DNA from: DATEKX01 sp963726785
GTDB taxonomy: Bacteria > Acidobacteriota > Blastocatellia > UBA7656
NCBI GenBank assembly: GCA_963726785.1
Contig: CAVSDJ010000010.1
Span: 62,001-126,000, forward strand
Direction of reading: 5' to 3'
Length of the DNA stretch: 64,000 nt
This document shows positions 1 to 8,503 of the stretch, piece after piece. Both the position numbers and the translations under genes were made by a program. Under the pieces are notes generated by a model. That model was given only the letters and a program-made list of their open reading frames with translations, did not search any database and was not told the DNA's origin. The stretch's first letter is position 1; each line of letters opens with the position of its first letter.

Positions 1-1
1 G

Positions 2-442
2 GTTTTCACGCAGGCTCCATACAACACCAAGGGAACGCGCAACACGCGCAACAATCAGGATGGTATTTACAACGGCGGCGGCTCCCAACTGATACTTGAT
101 TTGACTCAAGACGGGCAGGGCTACACGGGAACATTCAACATCGCGCTGGAAGGAATCACGCAGACTGACCCGGTTGAGCCGACCGACCCGCCCGTGATTT
201 CCGGCGCTGTTGTGTCGGGCAAGAAGTTGATCGTGTCGGGACTGAACTTCAGTTCAGGCGCGAAAGTGTTTGTGAACGGCGACAAGCAGAAGACCAGCAA
301 CGACGACACGAACCCGACAACCATGCCGATAGCCAAGAAAGTCGGCAAGAAGATCGGCGCGGGAGAGACCGTAACGCTTCAGGTCAGAAATTCTGACAAC
401 ACGCTCTCAGGCGAATATTCATTCACTCGGCCTGTTGAGTGA
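2..442 (+). CDS. C-terminal part of a secreted or surface protein ending in an IPT/TIG-like domain (5' end outside window)
   Basis: The reading frame is open from base 2, so the gene starts before the window; 146 residues are visible. The last 85 or so residues (PVISGAVVSGKKLIVSGLNF onward) form an immunoglobulin-like IPT/TIG pattern: a short beta strand, a Gly-Leu-Asn-Phe turn, then FVNG and VTLQVRN strands. Such domains usually close extracellular or cell-surface proteins of this kind of bacterium. The region before it is Asn/Gly/Thr rich and not assignable. The function of the whole protein cannot be told from this piece. Confidence 0.7.
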   Translation, partial: VFTQAPYNTKGTRNTRNNQDGIYNGGGSQLILDLTQDGQGYTGTFNIALEGITQTDPVEPTDPPVISGAVVSGKKLIVSGLNFSSGAKVFVNGDKQKTSNDDTNPTTMPIAKKVGKKIGAGETVTLQVRNSDNTLSGEYSFTRPVE

Positions 443-493
443 TGATTCGATTCAATCATGGATACAAACAGTTAGGATATGGAGATCAATCAT

Positions 494-703
494 ATGAATA
501 AGCAATTACTGACATTGGCAGCTTTGACTGTGATGTTGAGCCTTGCGCTCGTTGCCTTAGGGCATAATTTTTTTCAAGGTCCGCGTCCCGGCCCCAGGCG
601 TCCGGCCTTTTCCAACCTGGATAAGGATAGCGACAAAAAGATCAGTCGCGAAGAATGGAAAGGCCCGCCCGAAGCATTGCAGGACTGCTCAAACATGCTC
701 TGA
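494..703 (+). pseudogene. Truncated exported EF-hand protein
   Basis: The start at 494 follows a GGAG about 9 bases upstream. The product opens with a signal peptide (MNKQLLTLAALTVMLSLALV), a short Pro/Arg-rich spacer and one EF-hand loop, DKDSDKKISREE, whose acidic positions 1, 3, 5 and 12 fit calcium binding. Proteins of this type normally carry two to four EF-hands. Here the frame ends about 12 residues after the first loop with an unrelated-looking tail, three bases before the stop codon of the convergent PQQ gene. This suggests a deletion or frameshift that removed the remaining EF-hands. Confidence 0.55.
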
Positions 704-706
704 GAC

Positions 707-2213
707 TCACTTGCCGTCTATCGAGAAAGCGTAAAGCTTGTTGTTCCCCTTGCCCACGCGAAGCGATTGATAACCTGACCCGACATATAGGACTCCGTCA
801 ACTACGGTCGGGCCACCGCCGACTGCTCCGCCCGTGTCGAATTGCCAGAGAATTTTGCCATCCTTCGCGTCGTATACGCAGATTGCGTTTTTCGATGAGC
901 CTGCGAATACAAGCCTGCCCGTGCCCGTGCCCGTGACAGTGATAGGGCCGAAGTTCGAGCCGCCATCCGGCGCTAGAGTTTTCCATAGAACTTTGCCCGT
1001 AGCCCCGTCAAGCGCAGAAACCCACCCTTGCCTGTCCTTGTTTGCCGCATTCGATATTGCTGCATAGACGCGCTCGCCGTCTGTCGCCGCGCCGAATTCG
1101 ATGCCGCCCAAAAATCCGCCCGTCCCTACTTCCGTCTTCCATACGAGCTTGCCGTCTTTCGGGTCAATCGCATAGAACCATCCGCTCTTCTGGCCTGCGC
1201 CGATCAGCTTTTTCCCGCCCGTCCCTTTGAATGCAATCGCGATGGTTCCAAAATCATGATCCGGCCCGCATCCGCCGGGCATCGAAGCGCAGTTCATATT
1301 CCACACATCGCCTTCGGTCGCTTGATATGACCAGACCAGTTTCCCAGTCTCCATATCCAAAGCCATGATCGCATCGCTCATCTTGGACTCAGGCCGCGTG
1401 TAATCATCGCCCGTCGTGACATAGATTTTTTTCTCTTCCGGGTGTATCGAAACTGTTGACCAGACGCCCACGCCCGACGGCCCGAATATTTTTCGACCCA
1501 TCTTGTCTACGCCTTGTTCTTTAGGCTCTTCCGTTACCGTGTAGAATCGCCAGACCTGCTTGCCGGTCTTTGCGTCGAAAGCCGCCACGCCTCCGCGAAA
1601 CGTGCAGCACTCGTATTTGGGATTTCCCATCATAACCACTTCTTCACGCGAAGAGATGCCGATATAGACGCGACCGTTGTGATAAATTGGCGCGCTCGTA
1701 GCGATGGTCATCGGATGAGGGTCGGTCTTGGTTTTCCATATTTGCGCGCCTGTCTTCGCATCGAGCGCGAAGAGTCGCCCGCCAACATCGCCGAAATAGA
1801 TAACGCCGTCTGCATAAGCCGTGCCGCTGCGCGAGGGCATGCCTGTTTCAAACTCCCAAATCTTCTTGCCGGTCTTTGCGTCAACCGCATACTGTTTGCC
1901 ATCCCACGAGCCGAAATAGATAACGCCGTTCACGACGGTCGGCTGGCTCGACACGTCGCTTCCTGTTTCAAATATCCATTTGACCTTCAGGCGAGATGCA
2001 GTCGCGGGCGTTATGATTTTTTCATTCGGGTTATAGTGCGAGCCTGCAAGGTCGCGCCCATGACATGGGCCAGTCGGAGGATTGCTGCCCGTTGCCGCTC
2101 GCGGTCGTTTTTGAACTCTTTGAACTCAGGCGAGCGGTTTGTCCAGCGGCGAAAGACGCCAGACACGCTTCGATTAAGATTGCGCAAGCTATCAGCCAAA
2201 TCTTCAAGCGCAT
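707..2213 (-). CDS. Exported PQQ-type beta-propeller protein (quinoprotein dehydrogenase-like), one frameshift
   Basis: The protein has repeated PQQ-propeller blades (VYFGSWDGKQYAVDAKTGK, ALDAKTGAQIW, AFDAKTGKQVW, AIDPKDGKLVW, ALDGATGKVLW) and resembles polyvinyl-alcohol-dehydrogenase-like quinoproteins; a periplasmic role is inferred. The long open frame begins only at 1954, but the N-terminus lies upstream in another frame: a good AAGGAG ribosome site precedes the ATG at 2213, followed by a signal peptide and the typical S-D-W-P-M motif. One extra base near 2063 shifts the frame; dropping it gives D-W-P-M-H-G-R-D-L-A-G-S, the expected family start. No heme c motif is visible. Either a sequencing indel or a recent inactivating mutation. 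Confidence 0.8.
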
Positions 2214-2242
2214 TGATTGCTCCTTTCGATATCCACTGTTGA

Positions 2243-2514
2243 TTGCAGAGGGGTTATGACCGAATGGATTCTATTCGATTGGCGAATCTCTTTCAAGCAA
2301 GGGTCAAAATCAAAGAGCCTATTCACCGCAGAGGCGCGGAAGAGAATGATGAAGTATGAACGATGAACGATGAATTAAAGAATTTCTCTTCCGTTCATCA
2401 TTCATCATTCCGCATTCATCGTTTCTTCCTCGTTCTCTGCGCCTCTGCGGTGAACTCTCTGTTTGCGAGACTCCCGGCTTCTAAATCCTGCTTTCATCCT
2501 TTAATATTCTTGCC
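2243..2514. other. Intergenic region holding one composite palindrome
   Basis: Between the divergent PQQ and CinA-type genes. Most of it is the nested palindrome at 2322-2454. No reading frame here looks like a gene, and no clear promoter was recognised. Confidence 0.6.
2322..2454. repeat. Nested palindrome: CACCGCAGAGGCGC arms around a heptamer palindrome
   Basis: The outer arms TTCACCGCAGAGGCGC (2322-2337) and GCGCCTCTGCGGTGAA (2439-2454) are exact reverse complements. Inside, 2346-2373 reads as four 7-base units (ATGATGA, AGTATGA, ACGATGA, ACGATGA). The units at 2394-2421 (TTCATCA, TTCATCA, TTCCGCA, TTCATCG) are approximately their reverse complement. The outer arm sequence recurs at 34.6 and 62.4 kb. 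Confidence 0.9.
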
Positions 2515-3246
2515 ATGCGACAGAAGACCGCAGCCATTGTTGTCATCGGCAACGAGATTCTCACGGGCAAATCTCAGGACAAGAATGCCAGTTTTCTAAT
2601 CGCCGAATTGTACGAACTGGGAGTCTCGCTTCGCCGCATAGTAATCGTGCCCGACGAGATTAATACCATAGCCAGGGCTGTGCGCGAATGCTCCTCGGAA
2701 TTCGATTATGTTTTTACTTCGGGCGGCGTCGGGCCTACGCACGACGACGTGACGATAGAAGCCGTTGCTCGCGCGTTTGATTGCCCGGTTGTTCGCCACC
2801 CTGAGCTTGAAGCCATGCTGCGCGGCTATTTCGGAGATGAAGCCGATGATGTCCGAATGCGAATGGCAGACGTGCCCGAAGGCGCAGAGTTGATACGAGA
2901 GAAGGGATTGCGCTGGCCCGGGCTTATGATGAAAAACGTCTACGTGCTGCCGGGCGTGCCGGAACTTTTTCGCAGCAAGTTTGAAGCTATGCGCGAGCGG
3001 TTTCGCGCCGAGCCATTTCACATATCTGAAATATACACGCGCGAAGATGAATTCGACATCGCTCCACACTTGAACAAAGTAGCAGCCGAAAACACGGATG
3101 TGGAGATAGGCTCTTACCCCGTTTTCACGCGCGATGATTATCGAGTAAAGATCACGATTGAATCGAAAGAAGCGACGGCGGTCGAGCGCGCGCGCAAGGC
3201 GCTGCTGGAATTACTTGACCCTGATGCCATCGCGCGAGTTGAATGA
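2515..3246 (+). CDS. CinA N-terminal / MoaB-like molybdopterin-binding domain protein
   Basis: The 243 residues match the stand-alone COG1058 type: IGNEILTGKSQDKNASFL at the N-terminus, the TSGGVGPTHDDVTIEAVA signature near residues 66-83, and VLPGVPELF near 145. This fold binds molybdopterin-like substrates in MoaB/MogA and forms the first half of CinA, where it takes part in nucleotide (ADP-ribose/NMN) salvage. The CinA C-terminal deamidase domain is absent, so the protein is the short form. The actual substrate is unknown. The ATG follows directly after the intergenic palindrome region without a strong ribosome site. Confidence 0.85.
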   Translation: MRQKTAAIVVIGNEILTGKSQDKNASFLIAELYELGVSLRRIVIVPDEINTIARAVRECSSEFDYVFTSGGVGPTHDDVTIEAVARAFDCPVVRHPELEAMLRGYFGDEADDVRMRMADVPEGAELIREKGLRWPGLMMKNVYVLPGVPELFRSKFEAMRERFRAEPFHISEIYTREDEFDIAPHLNKVAAENTDVEIGSYPVFTRDDYRVKITIESKEATAVERARKALLELLDPDAIARVE

Positions 3247-3258
3247 TTCAATCAACGC

Positions 3259-4821
3259 ATGAACCTGAAAAGAAATATGAAAAAAAGATGGCTACTCGTT
3301 GCTGTAGTGATAACCCTCGCCTTGATTCAATCTGCCGCGCGAAGCTCTGCCCCCGCGCCTCTTAGATTCGAGATCACAGTCGCGCAAGGGCTGATCACAG
3401 GCTCGCAAAACGGGCGATTGTTCGTCGTAATGAACCGGGCGAATTCAGGCGAGCCGAGGCTTCGCGTAGGCGAAACGGGGCTTGACGCTCCGCCGATGTT
3501 TGCGCGCGACGTGAACAACTTTGCGCCCGGCACTGCCGCCGTCATTGATGATAAAGCCATCGCTTTTCCGATAGAGAATCTGGCGCATCTGCCTGCGGGC
3601 GATTACAACGTTCAAGCGGTTTTCGATTCCAACGTTGATTTGAAATCGGTGAACGCGCCGGGAAATCTCTACAGCACTGTTCAAAAGGTCAGTCTCGATC
3701 TGTCGCGCACTGCTACGGTGAAGATAGAACTGACTGAGAAAATTCCGCCCGAAAAACTTCCGGCAGAAACCGATTACGTCAAGTATGTAAAGATTCAATC
3801 AGACCTGTTGAGTAAATTTCATGGCAGGCCAATCTATTTGCGCGCGGGCGTGATTCTGCCGCGAGGCTTTGATAAACAGCCTGCGCGCAAATATCCGCTG
3901 CGCGTTGAAATCGGCGGATACGGCAATCGCTTCACTGATGTGCGGGAGATGATGGCCGAAGGGTCGAGCTTTAAGAAAATGTGGCTGGCTGATGACACGC
4001 CGCGCATGGTAATGGTTCATCTCGACGGCGATGGGCCGCTCGGAGATTGCTATCAGGTCAATTCCGAAAATCACGGCCCCTATGGAGACGCAATTACTCA
4101 GGAGTTGATTCCTTACGTCGAGAAGAAATTTCGCTGCATAGGAGAACCTCACAGTCGCGTGTTGAGCGGCGGTTCGACAGGCGGATGGGTATCGCTCGCG
4201 CTGCAAGTCTTCTATCCTGATTTCTTCAACGGCACGTGGTCGGGCTTTCCTGATGGCGTTGACTTCCGCGCGTTTCAGCTTATCAACATCTACGGGGACG
4301 ATAACGCTTACGTCAATGGGCATGGGTTCGAGCGTCCGAGCGCGCGCGATTTGAATGGCGACACGAGGTTTACGATTCGCCACGAATGCCAGATGGAGAA
4401 TGTCTTAGGGGCGGGCGACAGTTGGACTATGTCGGGCCAGCAGTGGGGCGCGTGGAATGCTACTTACGGGCCGCGCGGCACGGATGGCCGACCCGTGCCA
4501 CTGTGGGACTCGCGGACTGGAAAGATCAATCGAGATGTGGTTGAGCACTGGAAAAAATACGATCTCCGTTTGGTGTTGGAACAGAGTTGGAAGACGCTCG
4601 GCCCGAAGTTGAAAGGCAAGTTGACGATCTGGGTGGGCGAAGCGGACGAGTATTTTCTGAACAACGCGGTGCATATGTTGGACGATTTCTTGTCTAAAGC
4701 AGACCCGCCATACGGCGGAAAGATAATGTATGGGCCGGGCAAGGGGCACGGCTGGATGGCTTTGACCGAACGACAGATGATGAATGAAATGGCGGCGGCT
4801 GTTGAAAGAGCGCGGCATTGA
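3259..4821 (+). CDS. Secreted alpha/beta-hydrolase, esterase-D/enterochelin-esterase-like
   Basis: An N-terminal signal peptide (KKRWLLVAVVITLALIQSAA) precedes a roughly 180-residue N-terminal region and an esterase domain. The nucleophile elbow is VLSGGSTGGWVS (G-x-S-x-G), with a candidate acid in WVGEADEYF and a candidate histidine in GPGKGHGW near the C-terminus. The family (putative esterase, PF00756) includes feruloyl esterases and siderophore esterases; the substrate cannot be told here. ATG at 3259 gives the longest product; ATG at 3286 would give a more typical signal peptide. It starts 12 bases after the CinA-type gene and may be co-transcribed with it. Confidence 0.75.
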   Translation: MNLKRNMKKRWLLVAVVITLALIQSAARSSAPAPLRFEITVAQGLITGSQNGRLFVVMNRANSGEPRLRVGETGLDAPPMFARDVNNFAPGTAAVIDDKAIAFPIENLAHLPAGDYNVQAVFDSNVDLKSVNAPGNLYSTVQKVSLDLSRTATVKIELTEKIPPEKLPAETDYVKYVKIQSDLLSKFHGRPIYLRAGVILPRGFDKQPARKYPLRVEIGGYGNRFTDVREMMAEGSSFKKMWLADDTPRMVMVHLDGDGPLGDCYQVNSENHGPYGDAITQELIPYVEKKFRCIGEPHSRVLSGGSTGGWVSLALQVFYPDFFNGTWSGFPDGVDFRAFQLINIYGDDNAYVNGHGFERPSARDLNGDTRFTIRHECQMENVLGAGDSWTMSGQQWGAWNATYGPRGTDGRPVPLWDSRTGKINRDVVEHWKKYDLRLVLEQSWKTLGPKLKGKLTIWVGEADEYFLNNAVHMLDDFLSKADPPYGGKIMYGPGKGHGWMALTERQMMNEMAAAVERARH

Positions 4822-4860
4822 TGAGCGGAAAGGATAACTTCGAAGCGAGCCGATAAGAAA

Positions 4861-5988
4861 ATGAAAAAACAAACAGAAAAGAAAAAAACGATCAAAGATA
4901 TTCTGATAGAACACGGGCTTGATGTATTGCTCGTCTTCATTCCGATAGCAGTGATTCTTCATTACACGCATGCGCCAGCGTTGTGGGCATTTGTGGCGTC
5001 GGGATTGGCGATCATTCCGCTGGCCGGATGGATGGGCAAGGCTACTGAGAGTCTGGCTGAGAGATTGGGCGCGGGGATTGGCGGTCTGCTCAACGCAACA
5101 TTCGGCAATGCTGCTGAGATGATAATCGCGTTTCAAGGATTGCGCGCAGGGTTGACCGAAGTCGTCAAAGCGTCGCTGACAGGCTCGATACTCGGGAACA
5201 TATTGCTGGTGCTTGGCCTGAGCATTCTGGCAGGCGGGATGAAGCATAAGAGCCAAAAGTTCAACCGCACTGCTGCGACCATGAGCGCGACATTGATGGC
5301 CTTGAGCGCAATCGGCCTTCTGGTTCCAGCCGTGTTTCACTGGGTCACCGTGGGCCAGCCGCGCGCAGACCGCTTGGAAGCCGAAGCCAACATCAGTCTT
5401 GAAATATCCATCGTCTTATTCGTGACCTACATCCTGAGCCTGATCTTTTCGCTGAAAACTCACAAAGACCTTTTCATGGGAACCAGTCACGAGCATCAGG
5501 AAGCGTCCCCGATGAGTATGAAGACGGGCGTGTTGATTCTTGTCGTAGCCACAGGGTTCATAGCCTGGATGAGCGAACTTCTGGTGCACGCAGTCGAACC
5601 CGCATCGCAAGCGGTCGGGCTGACAGAAATTTTTGTCGGGGTGATAGTCGTAGCCGTCATCGGCAACGCAGCCGAGCACAGCACAGCCGTTTTAGTTGCG
5701 ATGAAGAACCAGATGGATCTGGCCTATAATATCGCTGTCGGGTCGAGCATGCAGATAGCGCTGTTCGTCGCTCCTGCGCTCGTATTTTTGAGCTACGCAA
5801 TCGGGCGGCCCATGGATTTGCTGTTTACGACTTTCGAAGTCATAACCGTGGGACTGGCGGTTGCCATCGTGAGCTTAGTCGCGATTGACGGCGAATCGAA
5901 CTGGATGGAAGGCGTGTTGCTGCTTGCGGTCTACCTGATATTCGCCATCGCATTTTTCTTTTTGCCGCAACACCTTTTGACCACCTGA
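4861..5988 (+). CDS. cax: Ca2+/H+ antiporter, CAX family
   Basis: This 375-residue integral membrane protein has about 11 hydrophobic segments and the two inverted alpha-repeat signatures of the CAX family: GLLNATFGNAAEMIIA near residues 73-88 and VVAVIGNAAEHSTAVLVA near 260-277, each with the conserved GNAAE. The basic N-terminus (MKKQTEKKK) fits a cytoplasmic start. CAX proteins exchange cytoplasmic Ca2+ for protons across the inner membrane. It sits 39 bases after the esterase gene. Confidence 0.92.
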   Translation: MKKQTEKKKTIKDILIEHGLDVLLVFIPIAVILHYTHAPALWAFVASGLAIIPLAGWMGKATESLAERLGAGIGGLLNATFGNAAEMIIAFQGLRAGLTEVVKASLTGSILGNILLVLGLSILAGGMKHKSQKFNRTAATMSATLMALSAIGLLVPAVFHWVTVGQPRADRLEAEANISLEISIVLFVTYILSLIFSLKTHKDLFMGTSHEHQEASPMSMKTGVLILVVATGFIAWMSELLVHAVEPASQAVGLTEIFVGVIVVAVIGNAAEHSTAVLVAMKNQMDLAYNIAVGSSMQIALFVAPALVFLSYAIGRPMDLLFTTFEVITVGLAVAIVSLVAIDGESNWMEGVLLLAVYLIFAIAFFFLPQHLLTT

Positions 5989-6025
5989 TTTAAGGTTGCG
6001 GCATGGAATTGTCTTCGGAAGTGTT

Positions 6026-7087
6026 TTACTTCTGCGCGCGCAGTTGTTTGATTATTCCACGAATCTTGTCGGCGTCTTTGGCTTTCGGCGAGAGGCTGAT
6101 GTATTTCTCCAATTCTTCAGCCGCTCGTTGATTGTTGCGCTTTTCGATATAGACTGCTCCCAAAAGCCTGTAGGCTTCAACCATCTCGCTTCCGTTTAAT
6201 CCGATGGCTTGTTGCAGTTCTTTTTCTGCCGCGTCATATTTGCCCAGCCACGTCAGCGTTTGACCGTAATAGAAATGCGCAGAGGCAGAAGCGCAGTCTT
6301 TTTTTAGCGCCTGTTCAATGGCGGTTGCCGCGCCTATGAAATCCTTCGTCTGTAATAACACGATGCCGTAGTTGAGATTCGGAGCAAATTCATTCGGAGC
6401 CAGCTTGAGCGCCGAACGCAAGCTTTCGGCTGCCTTATCCCATTTTTGGAGCTTTATGTACTGCACTCCCATCTCGTTGAGCGCCAGCATGAAATCAGGA
6501 TAGATCGAAAGTGCGCTTTTTAATTGCTCAATAGCTTTTTCTCTCTTTCCAGCCTGCACAGACAGCATAGCTTCTTTGTAGAGTTTAAGCGGGGCCTCCG
6601 GGGCTTCTGCTATAGAGGCATCGACAATGGCTGCTGTTTGCTTCGCGTTTTGTTTCGGCTGAAGCGTAATCTGTACGGTGACGGCAGAACCCATATTGCT
6701 GGCAGTCCCCATTACATCAACCGTATCACTGGCCGATTCGTACTCTACTCCTGCTTCGATCACGAGATAATATGTTCCGCTTCGCAGTCGGCTGAAAGTG
6801 AAAGCGCCGTTGCCGTCTGTTGTCGTGAACTGCTCGCTTGTGTATGCGCTGCGGAGTTTTACTCTGGCTTGTGTGTTCAGGAGTTGTCCGCCGGGCTTTC
6901 GGACGTGGCCCTCGATTGTGTTCGAGCCACCTGTGCCTGTGCCAATAGGGTCGGCATTGACTCGTGTGTCTGATTGGGCGCGCGCCGACTCTGCACAAAC
7001 GGGCACGAGCAGTGATACGGCAGCTATTGATAAAAGCATCGGGCGAATGCTTCTCGAATACCCTAGCTTGATCTTAGCAAGATACAC
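6026..7087 (-). CDS. Exported TPR protein with carboxypeptidase-regulatory-like domain (paralogue A)
   Basis: The protein has a signal peptide (MLLSIAAVSLLVPVCAESARA), then a carboxypeptidase-regulatory/CNA-B-like beta sandwich (NTIEGHVRKPGGQLLNTQAR to TYYLVIEAGVEYES), then at least four TPR units up to the C-terminus (YPDFMLALNEMGVQYIKLQK and following). The longest frame starts at 7117, but AAGGAGG at 7096-7102 lies 8 bases before a GTG at 7087, which is preferred as start. It is a close paralogue of the next gene, in tandem on the same strand. Role unknown; periplasmic or outer-membrane-associated scaffolding is inferred. Confidence 0.8.
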   Translation of the reverse strand: MYLAKIKLGYSRSIRPMLLSIAAVSLLVPVCAESARAQSDTRVNADPIGTGTGGSNTIEGHVRKPGGQLLNTQARVKLRSAYTSEQFTTTDGNGAFTFSRLRSGTYYLVIEAGVEYESASDTVDVMGTASNMGSAVTVQITLQPKQNAKQTAAIVDASIAEAPEAPLKLYKEAMLSVQAGKREKAIEQLKSALSIYPDFMLALNEMGVQYIKLQKWDKAAESLRSALKLAPNEFAPNLNYGIVLLQTKDFIGAATAIEQALKKDCASASAHFYYGQTLTWLGKYDAAEKELQQAIGLNGSEMVEAYRLLGAVYIEKRNNQRAAEELEKYISLSPKAKDADKIRGIIKQLRAQK

Positions 7088-7228
7088 GTCCGCCACCTCC
7101 TTGCCTACATGGTTCAAGAAGAATGTAATGTTGCTAGAATCCTGGGTCTAAAAAATGTGGGCGGATAATATCACAAAAAAGAGATTGTGCGAGAAGTTTT
7201 TTTGTAGGGAGTAGAGAATTCGATTATT

Positions 7229-7272
7229 CCCGGCAAGCGTGATTAGTGAGCCGTCACTATACGCTTGCCGGG
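7229..7272. repeat. Hairpin between tandem TPR genes
   Basis: CCCGGCAAGCGT (7229-7240) and ACGCTTGCCGGG (7261-7272) are perfect 12-base inverted arms with a 20-base loop. It lies just after the stop of paralogue B on the minus strand and may act as a terminator, though no T-run follows. Confidence 0.8.
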
Positions 7273-7289
7273 TTGTGATTTCTGTGGCT

Positions 7290-8357
7290 TTAATTTTTAG
7301 CCTGGTTGCGCAGTTGTTTGATTATTTCACGAATTTTGTCAGCGTCTTTAGCTTTGGGCGAGAAGCTCAGGTACTTGTCCAATTCATCTGCGGCTCGATT
7401 GTTCTCGCGCGTTTCGATATAGATGGCCGCAAGATACCTGTGCGCTTCAGCCATGTCCTGACCTCCGAGGCTGATGGCTTGCTGTAACTCTTTTTCAGCT
7501 TTGTTGTAGATGGCCAGGTTTACGAAAGCTCTTCCAAGATGGAAGTGCACGGCGGCAGATGAACTGTCTTTTTGCGCGGCCTGTTGCAACTCGGTTGCGG
7601 CCTTCACGTAATCTTTCTTTTGCATAAGCAATATGCCGTAGTTGAGACGCGGAAAGAAAGCTTCAGGCGCAATCTTGACAGCCTGACGCAGCGATTCCTC
7701 TGCCTTGTCGAGCTTCTTGATCTTCATGTATTGCAGCCCAAGCTCGTTGAGCGCGGACATGTAATTGGGGTAAATCTTCAGCGATTCTTCCAACAGCTCT
7801 ATGGCTTTCTTGTTATCGTCCGACTGCGCGGCTTCCAACGCGTCTTTGTAAAGCGCGCGCGCGGCTTCGGGAACGCCTGCCGTAGAGGCATCAACGGTGC
7901 CGACCGACCTTGTTACGCTCTTCTTGGGAGTGAGCGTTATCTGCACCGTCTGGGTCTGTCCGGGATCGTTGCGTCTTCGCGGGGCTTCGATTATGTCAAT
8001 CGTCTCGTAGGCGATTTCAAACTCGTTCCCGGCATCTATCATCAGGTTGTATGTGCCACCCTGCAAGCGGCGGAAACTGAACGAGCCACTATCGTCGGAC
8101 ATCGCGAACTGATCGCTGCTGATGCTGCGCAGTCTTAACTTGACTCGCCTATCAACCCGTCGCCCATTGGCGAAAAATATATTTCCCTGAATTGTATTCC
8201 GGCCCCCTGTGCCGAGGTCGCCGGGGTCAGAATCCATGCCTCCCATCTGCGCGCGCGACGAGTCGGCGCAGAAGGCAATTAATAACGCGCATAGAATGGA
8301 CTGAGAGATGCCCATAAATCGACGCGAGTGGAAAGGTGCGAGTGACGAGAGAATCAT
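7290..8357 (-). CDS. Exported TPR protein with carboxypeptidase-regulatory-like domain (paralogue B)
   Basis: The 355 residues have the same order as the neighbour: signal peptide ending near SSRAQ, a beta-sandwich module (NTIQGNIFFANGRRVDRRVK to GTYNLMIDAGNEFE), then TPR units (IYPNYMSALNELGLQYMKIK onward). The start is well supported by AGGAGG seven bases upstream of the ATG at 8357. C-terminal ends of both paralogues are nearly the same (AxELxKYxSxSPKAKDADKI). Tandem duplication is clear. The two may be transcribed together (B then A), with a hairpin between them. Confidence 0.82.
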   Translation of the reverse strand: MILSSLAPFHSRRFMGISQSILCALLIAFCADSSRAQMGGMDSDPGDLGTGGRNTIQGNIFFANGRRVDRRVKLRLRSISSDQFAMSDDSGSFSFRRLQGGTYNLMIDAGNEFEIAYETIDIIEAPRRRNDPGQTQTVQITLTPKKSVTRSVGTVDASTAGVPEAARALYKDALEAAQSDDNKKAIELLEESLKIYPNYMSALNELGLQYMKIKKLDKAEESLRQAVKIAPEAFFPRLNYGILLMQKKDYVKAATELQQAAQKDSSSAAVHFHLGRAFVNLAIYNKAEKELQQAISLGGQDMAEAHRYLAAIYIETRENNRAADELDKYLSFSPKAKDADKIREIIKQLRNQAKN

Positions 8358-8503
8358 ATCCCGACCTCCTAGTCTGAAATGAGCTATGATTGTTGAAAGC
8401 GTCTTGGCGGCTGCAAAAACCGAAGCGATAATATCACAAATTCGCTCACGATCATAATGATATCAGGCACAAAACGCGCCTCGCCTCCGCGAAGCGGGGC
8501 GAG

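Noticed and set aside
1514..2242. Long plus-strand open frame of 242 codons opposite the PQQ gene
   Set aside because: It is antisense to a clear PQQ propeller gene, Arg/Cys-rich and without family features; a by-product of the codon bias of the real gene.
4405..5340. Minus-strand open frame of 311 codons across esterase and antiporter genes
   Set aside because: It crosses two clear plus-strand genes and is rich in His, Gln and Arg without any motif.
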